The position numbers and the translations under genes were made by a program. From Taiwanofungus camphoratus (lineage: Eukaryota; Basidiomycota; Agaricomycetes; Polyporales; Taiwanofungaceae): a DNA stretch of 64,000 nt. Below are positions 45,856 to 56,407 of the stretch, one piece after another. The notes below the pieces were generated by a model, which was given only the letters and a program-made list of their open reading frames with translations, had not been told where the DNA came from and searched no databases. The stretch lies in contig CP021220.1 of NCBI GenBank assembly GCA_003999685.1, positions 3,534,001 through 3,598,000 on the forward strand. Direction: 5' to 3'. The first letter of the stretch is position 1. Every line of letters starts with the position of its first letter.

Positions 45856-48800
45856 ATGTTCTTTGCTGGTTCGGATGATGAAGGTGAACCCGGTAGTGCT
45901 CTTGTTGACAAAGAGCAGCCTCCAGTGCCAGTCGTGGAGAGCGGTCGGGACCACCAGAAAGCTCTATTCTTCGCTGACAGTAGTGACGAAGAAGAGAATT
46001 CAAGAGTTGTCCTTTCTCGGATACCTCTAATAGGAGATACCCTTGAGGATGATGCAATGGGTCTCGTTGAGGGCGTTGAGCTTCCGCAGCCCGAGGAAGT
46101 TCCTCGAGCATCCAGCATCTCCAGTGTGTCTTCTGGCCATGTCCAACGACTACCTTCGCCTGCTTCACTTGTCAGATCTGACGAACCTCCTCAGAAGAAG
46201 CGACGGCTCTCTCCTGCTGGTACTGACTCACAAGTTCAATTTTCATCAACATACCTGGGGTCCTTCCTCGTTGGGAATGCTTGGAGTACGGTCCGGGGCT
46301 CAGGCTATGTCAAACCTGGAGACGAGATATATATTGAGCGGGACACTTCCGAGGGCCTGGCGCCGAACGATTCAAAAAGGTCGAAGACCAAAGATACAAA
46401 GGGCAAGGGTGGCAAGAAGCAGCTTAACATAGCAACAATGTTGAGAGTTCAGCCCTCAAAGGCTATAAAAAAGAAGCAAGACCTTGTTGTCCGGTTGACC
46501 AACAAAAAAGGATTTGGTAAAGTTATCTTCTTCACTGTTTCAAGTATATCTCACATTGGAGGCAGAGTTTGGTCGGCTGCCTCAAGATGTTTCAACATGG
46601 GTCTCAAAGCTCCTCGATCTTGGTCAGTTTTGGCAGATCAAAATTGAAGCCCACCCTAATGAATATTTTAGACATCGTCGATTTCCGTGGTAGCACCATG
46701 ATAGATTGCCCTGCTACGCTTCACTCTGGTGCAGATCTTATTGTCTCTCTCTCAGTGTACATCAAAGCATCCGCTTTTAAACCTTCGGGCACTTCATCGG
46801 ATGAAAAAGTGCGAGTGATGTTCAACGAAGGCCAGGAAACGGCTTCTGAGCAGTTGCTGCGCGAGCGTAAAGCTTCTTTGCTCAGTCTATTTGACATCGT
46901 CGGCCTGAAGCCTAGAAAAGGAAATGGCTTTGCTCGAAAGCCTCATGGCGATTTGGACCAGAAAGATCTGGAGCTACTGACTCAACGAGCTGCGACGAGG
47001 GGGAAGAAACCCATCAAAACAGAAATTGTCGGCGATGGTGAAGAAGTAGAAGTAGAAAGCGAGGGAGAGGAACTATCTGACAATGAACTGAATCTCATAT
47101 ACAAGAGGTGTTCTCGCTTCTGCTATTTCTTGAATCCTATGTCTCATCTGAGTTACCAGAGCGCAGCAGAACGATCAGCAATTAGGCGAAATGGAGCCAG
47201 CTAACACGTTCACCCTGAAGCTCCGAGGGTACCAAAAGCAAGCACTGCTGTGAGCGATATCCCCACGTCGTCTGACTTCTCTAGTCAACTAACAATATAT
47301 TAGCTGGATGCATTCTATCGAGATGGGTGCAAGGTCCGCCCGCGGTGAGCAATCCATGGATCCATTGTGGAAAGAGTACGACCATATCGGCTTCATATCA
47401 TGCCGGATTTCTCACCGTCTTCAGATATTTATTTCCACCAGAACCAAGTCAAGGCATTGTTGACTTAACTACTGACGATAAAGTATTCTATTTCAATGAA
47501 TATTCTGGCGAATTAAGCCTTGAATTCCCCAAGGCTGAGAGGAAATGTCGAGGCGGAATACTCGCGTATGTGACACCCTTCTTTTCATCTGTGACACCAA
47601 ACTGACTCTTTTTTTCAAAGTGATGGTAAAACCTTATCAGATTTCTGTTGTCCAAGCTTGCGCTAATTGCAGTCGTCCCGTATGGCGTGCCTGTCTAGAA
47701 AGTGCGTGCATTGTTGTCTAGTGAAATCCCGGCATTGAATGGCTGCGATAGTGGGTATGGGTAAGACAATAATGTTGTCAGCACTTATACAGACTGCTCG
47801 TGGTCGGGAAGAGCCCAGTAAGGATCCAAATGTCAATGGATCATCCAAAAAGCGCCAAATGAAGCTCAACAATGCGTTCCGTTCGATACCCAAGAATCAA
47901 ATCCAGCTGTCCAAAGGACCTGCCGCGACGCTTATTGTAGCCCCCACTTCTCTCCTCTCTCAGTGGTCAGAGGAACTCCAGCGGTCGAGTGAGCCAGGAA
48001 CATTGAAGGTACTCGTCTGGCACAGTCAAAACCGTGTGGACATTGAGGCCGCTGTCGAGGGCGATGATCCCGTCGATGTCGTCATTACATCTTATGGGAC
48101 CCTTGTATCTGAACATTCGAAATCAGAGAGATCGGCTAGCGGTCCAATGTCTCCGGTCTTTGCAAGTGAGTGTTTTACAGTTGCTCTTTTCAAGTCTCAA
48201 TAAAACGTCTTGTCAGTTGAATGGTTGCGTAAGTAGTCGAAGAAACTAGAAGTAGAGTCGCACTTCGTTCAGTGAATTTCTTACTTTATTAGGGGTTGTC
48301 CTGGACGAGGCCCATCACTGCAAATCCAGGCAAAGTAAGACTGCTCGGGCAGTATATGCCTTACGTGCAAGGAGGCGATGGGCAGTTACAGGTGAGTATG
48401 GAACCGCTCTTGGCTCTGTCGTCCATAACCTCTGCTTAAAGGAACTCCGATCGTCAACCGGCTAGAGGACTTGTACTCACTACTGTCAGTCGCAAACAAC
48501 AGCGCTTTTGTTCTTTATGACGTCATTAATATACATCATCGCAGTAAATTCCTCGATTTCACACCTTGGTCGAATTATACATTCTTCCGCTCGTAAGTAT
48601 GTTGTTGTTCTAACTTGGTGACCTGAAGCCCAAGTCTCCATAGATTTATTACCTTACCTTTTCTTGCACGAGACCCCAAGGCTGTCGAGGTAGTGCAAAT
48701 CATCCTCGAAAGCGTGCTACTGCGACGCGAGAAGGATATGCGTGACACAGATGGCAGGAGGATCGTAGAGCTCCCCCCCAAAGAGGTATGAAAGAAATAT

Positions 48801-50381
48801 TTTCCTCCAGAGTGAGGCACTAAATACTGGTGGCATTAGGTGGCCGTAGAAGATTTAGAGTTTTCGCCGTTGGAGAGAAAAATCTATGACTCCTTGTACA
48901 CTGATGCGAAGAGGAACTTCGACCAGTTGAATGAGAAGGGCCTCGTAAGCAGGAACTACACCCACATCCTGGCCATGCTTATGCGGTTCGTATCTAAAGA
49001 CACATATTAAGTTTCAAACTTATCATGTCCGTCTAGATTGCGACGAGCTGTTCTCCACCCGAATCTGGTGCTCTCCAGTGATGATGGTGGCTCTAGTCAA
49101 ACCAGCGATGGGACGGTGGACGTCAATGTTCTGATCAAAAGATTCGGCCAAGGAGATAACACAGCGGGCGATAGCAAGGTCTTCGCTGAAGGTGTTCTTG
49201 CCAATATTGGGCAGGACGAGCCGATGGAGTGTCCTATTTGCTTTGACGTGATGGATACGCCTACCATCATCCCAAACTGCATGCACCAGTGGTATGTACT
49301 CTCGCTATTATGTGTCTTCATGGCGCTGCATCATGCCTTGTATAGTTGCAAAGACTGTATTGTCGCATTTATCGAGACATGCCGTGAGAAGGGCGAAGAC
49401 GGACGGTGTCCTACTTGTTCACGAGGTCCAGTGAAGGTCAGAACTATCCCATTCTGTCACGAGAATTATGTGCGAATGTTATCACCAGGAGAGTGATCTC
49501 CTTGAGGTTGTCCGGACAAAACGAGAGAACGGTGACGCTCCCAGCACCGCGCAAGCATCTCCGTCTACGGTCACACTCCGACGCAATGACTTCCGTTCCT
49601 CAACAAAGTTAGAAGCCTTGATGCAGAACTTGCGTATGTGGTCATTCTCGATTTATCGTACGCCCTCTCAACAACCATAGGACGCCTGAGAGATGAAGAC
49701 CCATGTTTTCGGGCCGTCGTGTTCTCCCAGTTCACTAGTTTCCTCGACTTAATCCAGGTGGTCTTGGACCGTGACTACATTGCGTGGTTCAGGTTCGACG
49801 GCTCGATGGACATCAAGAGGCGCAACGAAGCAGTGTCTGGGTTCAAATCGCCGTCTAGGGAGCCCAAAGTCTTCATTGTTAGTTTGAAAGCAGGTGGTGT
49901 CGGCCTCAATGTCAGTACGTTTTGGTTTCTATAGCTCGAAACGTGCTGATTTGGATCGGCTAGTTAACGAATGCCAATCACGTCTTTATGGTAAGATGAT
50001 ATGGATCTATTCTAAAATATGCTGACGTTATAATTTAGATGGATTGCTGGTGGAATGCAGCGACCGAGAATCAAGGTGAGCCTCGCCGCGCTCCAGATGC
50101 CGAGAATTCTGCATAATTGTTTTCTTAGCAATCGATCGCGTGCACAGAATTGGGCAAGAAAAGACTGTATACGTTAAGCAATTCATAGTCAGTAGAATTA
50201 GCTGCATCTGCGAGTGATGGATGTCTCATCGTGTCTATCGCAGATTTCGGACACAATAGAAGGGCGTATACTGCAAATACAGAAAAGGAAGACCGCTATA
50301 GTCAAGGAGGCATTCCGAGGTAAAGGCGAAGGGGACTCGGAGAGCATTGAGAACCTCAAGATCATGTTTGGAGATAACTGA
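45856..50381 (+). CDS. RAD5: DNA repair ATPase/ubiquitin ligase RAD5 (HLTF homologue)
   Basis: SNF2 translocase plus RING E3 ligase that polyubiquitinates PCNA with Ubc13-Mms2 and reverses stalled forks. ATG 45856 ([16 protein letters not shown]) is the first ATG; the frame upstream opens only with GTG. A short acidic, disordered N-terminus precedes the HIRAN domain ([20 protein letters not shown]). [15 protein letters not shown] leads to the helicase. Motif I, ADEMGMGKTIM, is restored only with two microexons (47621-47625 and 47699-47701). Then come [40 protein letters not shown], the RING finger [22 protein letters not shown] between helicase lobes, [25 protein letters not shown], and [20 protein letters not shown]. 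It ends NLKIMFGDN at TGA 50379-50381. About 18 introns, estimated 1,150 residues; domain order is that of Rad5. Confidence 0.95.
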
Positions 50382-52599
50382 AGACTGAGAGCAGCCAGGT
50401 ATCGGATGCGCACTCTGGTATGTTTTATTATTCTTCGTAATTAATACTACTAATGCACCATCTTAGGTGAATTGACCACTAAAACAACCACGCTTTCTCA
50501 GGAATTAACCCATGTACATTGCTACAAGTCAATGGAGTCAGTTCGAGCATACTGTAATCTCTATGGGCATAGCCAATTTCAAGGCCGAGTTGACTTCTAT
50601 ACAGTTATCAAAGTCCAAAGCATACTGATTCGTCTTGATTACAACTTACCCCCTGTCATCCTTTACAATGTGATAGTTCACCGGTGCGTATTGCCATGAC
50701 AGAATTCTTCGGCGTGGGACGTTACGCCGCGAATAGCTTGGGGGCATGTCCAGTCCGATCCATGTCCACCACTAATGTCCTGGCATCGCCAATTTTCTGC
50801 GTAACTCTCCGCCAGCAGTAGATTATGGAGTGTAGCCCCTACAACAGCATCCACGCAAAAACAGAACCGTGACTCGTTATTTGGGTTTGAACTGCATTCC
50901 ACTCGGTAGCGTTTCCAGGCTTTGTCGCTTTTGTCAACCAGCTGAGCCCAGTTCATGAACTTGCTTGACTTGCAGCAGGTCGAGCTCTAGGAACTCACTG
51001 TTTCGCAGGACCAAACGAATCGAGCTGAGTGGAAGTAAGCGAACCAGCACGCGAACTCGTTTGACTCAAGTGCTACAGATCAACTTGGCTCGACTCCGCT
51101 CGCGATAACAATTATCCAGGCCATGTTGAGGAGCTCGCCTATGATGGAGGTATCCTTTGAGCGAGTCTTACCGGAGTCTGTGACGGACGCAACAGTAATT
51201 CGGAGAGGATCCCTATTCTAGGACGCGTGTCGCGGTCATCTGACGCTCAAGACACGCTTTCATCTCCGTGATAGACGATTGGCATTGTCCCGCAACAGAC
51301 GCCTCCTCTAAAAAGGGACAATCGTGTCTCGAGCTACGAAATGGTTCAGGAAAGTGCCACGGGTATAAAGCTGTGTCCTTGCGCCATGGTTTTGATATAG
51401 GCGCGATCGCATTGACGGCGTGCTCTTATAGACTGTATAAGTTGCTTCGAAGTCATCAAGAGGTTCATCTGACATTTGTCTGGAAGATTCAACGCTACTG
51501 ATGTTACTCTGGACCTAGACGCTAAGGGGTCAGGATCAGAAACGCTCAAGTGATGAAATTGCTGATGGGGAAGGATTACAAGATTAGCAGGTAAATGTTG
51601 CTCTCCCATATTTATGTTATGTGTGATCTGAGTTGTCTGCTGTAGCCTCGGTCGTTGCGACGGATTCTGAGACAGAAGCGATCAAATGAGACAGATATTA
51701 GCGAGAAAGCGCTGTGGTATGACTGGGAGCTTGTCGATTCCTTCAGCGAACAGATTGGATTGATTCAATGATTGATTCTAAACACATTTACTAACGAGAT
51801 TGTGGCTGTAGACTTTGCAGCGATCTGAATGACGTGTTTGACGTTAGAGCGAGTCGCTTCATCTGGTGATGCATAGGCGCAATAAGAATTTCTGCGTTGA
51901 CTAGAAATTGACCATGCGGAATTCTATGGGCCATTTTGGCAGAACGATGACATCATCAATATACCGCGCGTCGCTGTCGTCTAGTTGCCACGAAGTTCAA
52001 CGGATCTGATAAGTTTGACAAGTTTGACATTGTACAATTTGAGCAGCAAACCGCGACGAAATCTCCGGTCAGTGCCTGTCTCATTCACCCAAGCTGCCCG
52101 CTGAAATAGCGCCTCTTCCCTCTTATGCTCCCTTCACATCACCACCACATCCTCCCCCCCTTTTCGCCTACCTTCACCGCAGCTACAAGACTACTCCGGG
52201 ATGGAAAACAGATTCACGAGTCACAATGTCGCCAGTGGGTGTGTTAGAGGCACAAAAATGGCACCGCTCGCAGAGAAGGTACGATCATTGCACCGGCCAT
52301 AAAGAACAGTGTCTTTTTTTGTTCTGAGGTACTGATGTTCATAAAGATGGCAGCAAGTTTCCCCATGGCTGTGTCCAGTGCTTACTCTCACGAAGTCGGC
52401 ATTAACGTTGCCGTCGGCAAAGATGTTGCGGCGGTAAAGATACAGAATGGCCAAAAAGGCCGAGTGATGCCGTAGCTGGTTCGACTGAAGCACGGCAAGA
52501 ACAGGTGATTGAGACGTCTGTATATCTATGTATGCGTTGAAATACAATTACCTCTGATAGTCGAAGATAAAGCGGGACGCAGAACCTGTTAAATCGACA
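50382..52599. other. Gene-poor stretch, 2.2 kb
   Basis: Right after RAD5. ORFs of 70-108 codons lie on both strands, none with a motif. Around 50960-51110 there are several near-repeats of GCTCGA/GAACTCG words (for example GGTCGAGCTC, AATCGAGCTGAG, GGCTCGACTCCGCTCG), giving the look of a decayed repetitive insertion, and AAGTTTGAC is tandemly duplicated near 52010-52030. I could not identify termini, a polymerase or a transposase. Confidence 0.35.
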
Positions 52600-52759
52600 G
52601 GAAACAATTCGTTGAAAGCTTCTGTTGAGGTACGCCGCTCTCGTGAACTTAGCTGCCTACGGATTGTCATACTCAGAACGAGTCCAATGGTACCGGAAGC
52701 CTCGGAACCCCAGAGACACTCCGTCAAGGCCCCGCACCTTACGCATATAGTCACATCAG

Positions 52760-53219
52760 TGAACCGGTATGTTGTCCCTCCATTAGAAAAGGACGAAATT
52801 AATGATACTTCGAAGTTTCCCTTTGAAGTTGACCTTGAATATCTTCGATCGCTGGCGGAAGACGGCGAACCGGGCGGATCGTTTCGCTCCGGCTACCCGG
52901 TATGTAAATATACAATTCTTGTCCTGAACTCGATGCGACCTCAAAGTGTCTCCAAGCACCCCGCTGAGATTGAGATCGAGCGTCTACGACTGCAAGCCGC
53001 CCAGGTCAAATTCCAGGCGGAGATAGACAAGCGCCGTCTTGAACTCGAGGAGCGCCGGGTCGAAATGTAGATCCGCCTTAATTACGCACAGGCCGCCAAT
53101 TACGAGCAGAGTGCGCAGCTGGTACACCTTCAAGCACTACAGCTGGCCGCGCAGATGAAGACTGCAGGACAGCTGGATCCGGGTTATGTTGTCATGCCGC
53201 TCCGCTTCTTATGTATATG
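52760..53219 (+). pseudogene. Unrecognised coiled-coil ORF, interrupted
   Basis: One plus-strand frame reads RYVVPPLEKDEINDTSKFPF, EVDLEYLRSLAEDGEPGGSF, and a coiled-coil-like segment AEIEIERLRLQAAQVKFQAE, IDKRRLELEERRVEM, then an in-frame TAG at 53068-53070. The same frame continues with coding-like IRLNYAQAANYEQSAQLVHL and QALQLAAQMKTAGQLDPGYV to TGA 53217-53219. A possible intron (GTATGT at about 52903 to AAG at about 52957) would remove a poorly conserved stretch. A 33-bp intron could remove the TAG but is shorter than any other here, so I think the gene is broken, or a recent fragment. No ATG near its left end is convincing. No family recognised. Confidence 0.3.
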
Positions 53220-53866
53220 AGCCCCAGACTGTATGGCTAACCATTTTCGTTGTGGGTGTTCCGACCCTGGTTCTATCCTCCAGGCCTCTCGTCATTTTGT
53301 TACCGCATGAACGGCTCTTTCGATCTTGATCCCGGCCCAGCTCTAAGACCAAGCCGTGTTTACTCTTCTACATGCTGAACCGATCCATGTTCTTACGTTG
53401 TCCCGCTCTCCTCGCACGATGCAATTACAACTGCTCTCTGTTGTCCGCTCATGTCTCAATGATCATGTAGAGTTATGGAGCATTGATGGACTGTTGAAGT
53501 CCAATTAATTGATCCATTCATTTTTAAGTTTGTCCCAGTGGCAATTCAAAATTAGGATGCAAGCTTCATAGTTCTGAAAGACAATTTCTAGCTCAAGTCA
53601 TCGGACGTCGTTAGTCATTACCGGCGTAACAGTCTTCAGTATACGAAACATGTACAGGTGTCCTCGCGGCCATGAGTGTCGCGACCGTTATTCACCATAC
53701 ATACCTTTCTCGGCGCTCACTGAGTGGCGATCGACATTTGATTGACAAGTTGTTCCGCATTTACTTGTCCGTACTCCAGCACTTCTCCAGCTTCATATAC
53801 CAGCCTCCATTCTCCTGTTTCCAACCTCAGGCAAAAAGAGAGCAGGAACTCGTACCACGCAGGTAA
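53220..53866. other. Intergenic, nothing recognised
   Basis: Between the coiled-coil ORF and the tRNA. The 64-codon ORF at 53672-53866 has no motif and ends near the tRNA terminator. Confidence 0.45.
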
Positions 53867-53867
53867 G

Positions 53868-53871
53868 AAAA
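53868..53871 (-). terminator. RNA polymerase III terminator of tRNA-Leu
   Basis: Four T residues on the transcribed (minus) strand begin 6 nt after the tRNA discriminator base, the usual position for Pol III termination. Confidence 0.75.
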
Positions 53872-53876
53872 TCAGG

Positions 53877-54040
53877 TGACGAGAGTGGGATTTGAACCCA
53901 AGCCCTTTCGGACCAGATTAGTTCGCGACTGCGCCTCACCCTGTTGGATCTGAACCAACGCCCTTCCGAATCGTGTTTACGTCAAGACTGCGTCGCGGCG
54001 TGCCTTAGTCTGGCGCCTTAGACCGCTCGGCCATCTCGCC
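53877..54040 (-). tRNA. tRNA-Leu (anticodon AAG) with an 84-nt intron
   Basis: The 5' exon (54040 down to 54003) reads GGCGAGA (acceptor stem), an A-box-like TGGCCGAGCGG, and the anticodon arm CCAGA-CTAAGG with anticodon AAG. The 3' exon (53918 down to 53877) supplies TCTGG (pairs with CCAGA), a short class II variable arm, the T arm with B-box GGTTCAAATCC, and TCTCGTC-A, which pairs with GGCGAGA with one G-T wobble. The mature RNA would be 80 nt. The intron sits after position 37, the standard nuclear site. The T stem has one outer mismatch (T opposite C). The intron contains a diverged second copy of the variable arm and T arm (T arm at 53943-53959, offset 58 nt), so the 3' half is present twice. 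Only the outer copy pairs with the 5' acceptor stem. Confidence 0.88.
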
Positions 54041-54187
54041 GTGCAGAGATCAACAATAATATATTTATAGATCTAAACGTCCCCTACAAATACTTACTCT
54101 TAATGTACAGTATGACATACGACAAAGCAAGAAGGCAAAACAAAAATACAGATCGGACCGATGCACACACTATACATACACGCAGGC

Positions 54188-55002
54188 CTACACCATGGCC
54201 TCCCCAATAGTGAAATGGACTTGGTCGCCTTCCGCCAGGGTGAGTCGGACGGGGAGACGAGGATCGATGCGCACCGGGGCGCTCGTGCCTACGAAAAAGT
54301 CACCGCGGGTGAAATTCCGTGTGATGGCCGCTGCTTCCTCCTCGGTGAGGTTGCGTGGCCGCTTGCTCGGGCGGAAGGTCGACGTGGACGTGCCCGCAAA
54401 CGCGTTGTTGTAGTCATAGTAATGCGGATGACCGAGGTTGTGCATCGGCGGGGGGTACGCCATGGGGGGCGGCGCGAACGCGACTGATAAAGGTACGGGA
54501 GTCAGGACGTGCGCTGATTGCAGAGGGGTAGCATCTTACGTACTGGGCTGAGGCTGCTGGTTTTGCTGCGAGCTGTCGGCGTCCGGGTCGGGATACGCGC
54601 AGGCAGCACCCAGGCCCCGCTTCAGGCAGCTCTGCGACGTGCCAGGTGTGAGGAGCGATGAGGACGCATGCGAGAGGGGGCACACCTGGCAGGGAAGGAC
54701 TTCGCTGCATCTGGTTTTGCCCGCATGGCAGGCGGTGCAGGCCCGCCGCACGGACGGCGCTTTCGCTAGCGGACGCAAATTTGAGCACGCGGTGCGGCCG
54801 GTCAGCGCGCGACGACTCGGTATAGACGGCGCAGCTACGTACGTTTGCGGGTGCCGTCGCCGCTGATAGGGGCGGAGCCGTTTTGGAGACCCTGCTGGGA
54901 CTGGAGGTCGTTGGCGAGCTGGGGCTGCTGGAGCTGCTGGGTGTCGATGGACGGAGGGGCCGTGTCTTGGGCCGGCGTAGAGGCCTCGCTGAGGGCCGAC
55001 AT
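54188..55002 (-). CDS. Zn2Cys6 transcription factor (small)
   Basis: Fungal binuclear zinc cluster DNA-binding protein. The ATG at 55000-55002 opens MSALSEASTPAQDTAPPS with a Gln-rich stretch (TQQLQQPQLANDLQSQQGLQ). An intron (GTACGT..AAAG, about 54760-54845) joins TRK to SVRRACTACHAGKTRC. A second intron splits the cluster after SEVLPCQ, and the 3' side gives SCLKRGLGAACAYPDPD, so the spacing C-x2-C-x6-C-x5-C-x2-C-x8-C is complete. A third intron (about 54484-54542) leads to MAYPPPMHNLGHPHYYDYNN, RPSKRPRNLTEEEAAAITRN and the end TIGEAMV at TAG 54188-54190. Only about 220 residues: there is no fungal-specific middle homology region. The Tyr/Pro-rich part may be an activation segment. It starts 242 bp from, and divergent to, the bHLH gene. 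Confidence 0.85.
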
Positions 55003-55244
55003 GGAGGTGATGGGCGGTGCTTCGGAGCGGACTCGCTAAGGGCGGTTTTTGACTTATCATGCGCCGACGCGTGCCGCCTGTGCGCCGCCCATTGCCGTCC
55101 GTAGGCGTTCTCCGTTCCCACTGCCTGCCGCCTGCACCGGCCCGATCCGGGCGTTGTCCAGCCTCGTCCCGGCCGCCCGGGGAGGTTGCCTTCCGGATGT
55201 CTGCCTCTTTGGGCACGGGCATCCACTGGCACCAGCGGGCAGCC

Positions 55245-56015
55245 ATGTCGCATTCTCCTCACACTGGCACGCCCACCGTTCATCCGCCCGTCCATCTCGA
55301 CGACTATCACCTCTACGGCCATCCCACACACAACAGCATCTTCCCCTCCCCCCCATCGCTGCCACCCTCTGCAGAGCTCTTCTCCCAGTCCGAGACCACC
55401 GACTTTCTCGGCTTCCTCGACAACTTCAGCTGGGAATTCGACATCGACGCCCAGAATGCAGCCATCGAGCCCGCACATTCGTATCAGAGCCCGCACATGG
55501 GCACACTGCCAGGGCTGTCGTCGTCCCAGCGGCCGGCGACCATTCCCCCGTCGTCCAATGGCACAGGCTCGAATACATCCCCCGGTGCCGTGGGGACCCA
55601 GGGCGATTCGAGGCTCGGCCATTCTCGGAGCACCACATCTTCTGCCTCGCCGTCCGCCTCCCCGCCTCTTCCCCAGGGACTATCAGAAGGCGCGCTCGCC
55701 CGCCCAAAGTCCCTACTTTCCACGCCCCAAAAGCGGCAGAACCACATCCTCTCCGAACAGAAACGCCGGAACGCGATCCGCGATGGCTATCTGCAGCTTA
55801 CATCCCTGCTGGCTCCAGCTGGCGCACCACCGGGCACTGGCATGCCCACGAGAGGACGGCCGAAGGGCAGTGGTAGCCGAGGGAGAGGGAGCAAGGGCAA
55901 GAGCGGGATCTTGTTCAAGGCGCGCGAGTACATCCACTTCCTGGAGGAGGGGAACGGAGCGCTGCTAAAAGAGGTGGCGAGACTCGAGGCGGCTGCAGGC
56001 ATCCGACATTCATGA
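55245..56015 (+). CDS. bHLH transcription factor with an AT-hook-like loop insert
   Basis: Single-exon gene. ATG 55245 has the best context (GCAGCCATG); in-frame ATGs at 55197 and 55059 would extend it. The N-terminal half is Ser/Pro-rich with an acidic-aromatic patch (TTDFLGFLDNFSWEFDIDAQ) that looks like an activation segment. The basic region plus helix 1 is KRQNHILSEQKRRNAIRDGY-LQLTSLL, with the E-box-reading H-x3-E-x2-RR pattern. The loop is unusually long (about 30 residues) and includes RGRPKGSGSRGRGSKGK, resembling an AT-hook. Helix 2 is LFKAREYIHFLEEGNGALLK, running into a short zipper (EVARLEAAAG). Targets cannot be told. Confidence 0.85.
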   Translation: MSHSPHTGTPTVHPPVHLDDYHLYGHPTHNSIFPSPPSLPPSAELFSQSETTDFLGFLDNFSWEFDIDAQNAAIEPAHSYQSPHMGTLPGLSSSQRPATIPPSSNGTGSNTSPGAVGTQGDSRLGHSRSTTSSASPSASPPLPQGLSEGALARPKSLLSTPQKRQNHILSEQKRRNAIRDGYLQLTSLLAPAGAPPGTGMPTRGRPKGSGSRGRGSKGKSGILFKAREYIHFLEEGNGALLKEVARLEAAAGIRHS

Positions 56016-56407
56016 TTCTCTCTGGCTTATACGTATCTCCGCGCAAGGGTTGAGTCCCGCGGGCCGTTTCGCAGGCTTGACGATGTAACGTGCCGACTGT
56101 ATCACTAAGTACCAGTACATGTACATGTATATATACTCCCGTAATGCCTTTATATTCCGTTGTCATTGAGTGCATGTCCATTTGTTCGATCCTTGCGTGA
56201 TCTGTGCACCAAGATGGCATCTGGAGATTTGTTGAGATCGGTCATGTTGCGATCACTTGAGATCTCAGCGTTCCCATCACAAAATTGATCTGTGAGACGG
56301 AGACTTGCTTTCTTTGCGTGCATGTTTCATCAGGTGAGAACCGTGGCTGAAAGCAATATCGCCCGCGCTCCTCACAGCACACGCGTCTGCTGACGGTCAT
56401 CGGTGTT
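56016..56407. other. Intergenic
   Basis: 3' region of the bHLH gene and promoter of the secretory-protein-family gene. A TGTACATGTA-type alternating stretch occurs near 56112-56132. No gene seen. Confidence 0.5.

Noticed and set aside
51268-51609. Overlapping ORFs on both strands in the gap after RAD5
   Set aside because: No recognisable domain and no codon pattern; not evidence of a transposon since no termini, polymerase or transposase motif was seen.
53877-54040. Two tandem tRNA genes rather than one with an intron
   Set aside because: Only one 5' half is present. The inner 3' half cannot pair with it in the acceptor or anticodon stems, while the outer one does.
54414-55622. 402-codon minus-strand ORF
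   Set aside because: GC-rich shadow: it crosses the Zn2Cys6 exons in a wrong frame and the antisense of the bHLH gene, with low-complexity Arg/Ser/Pro content and no motif.
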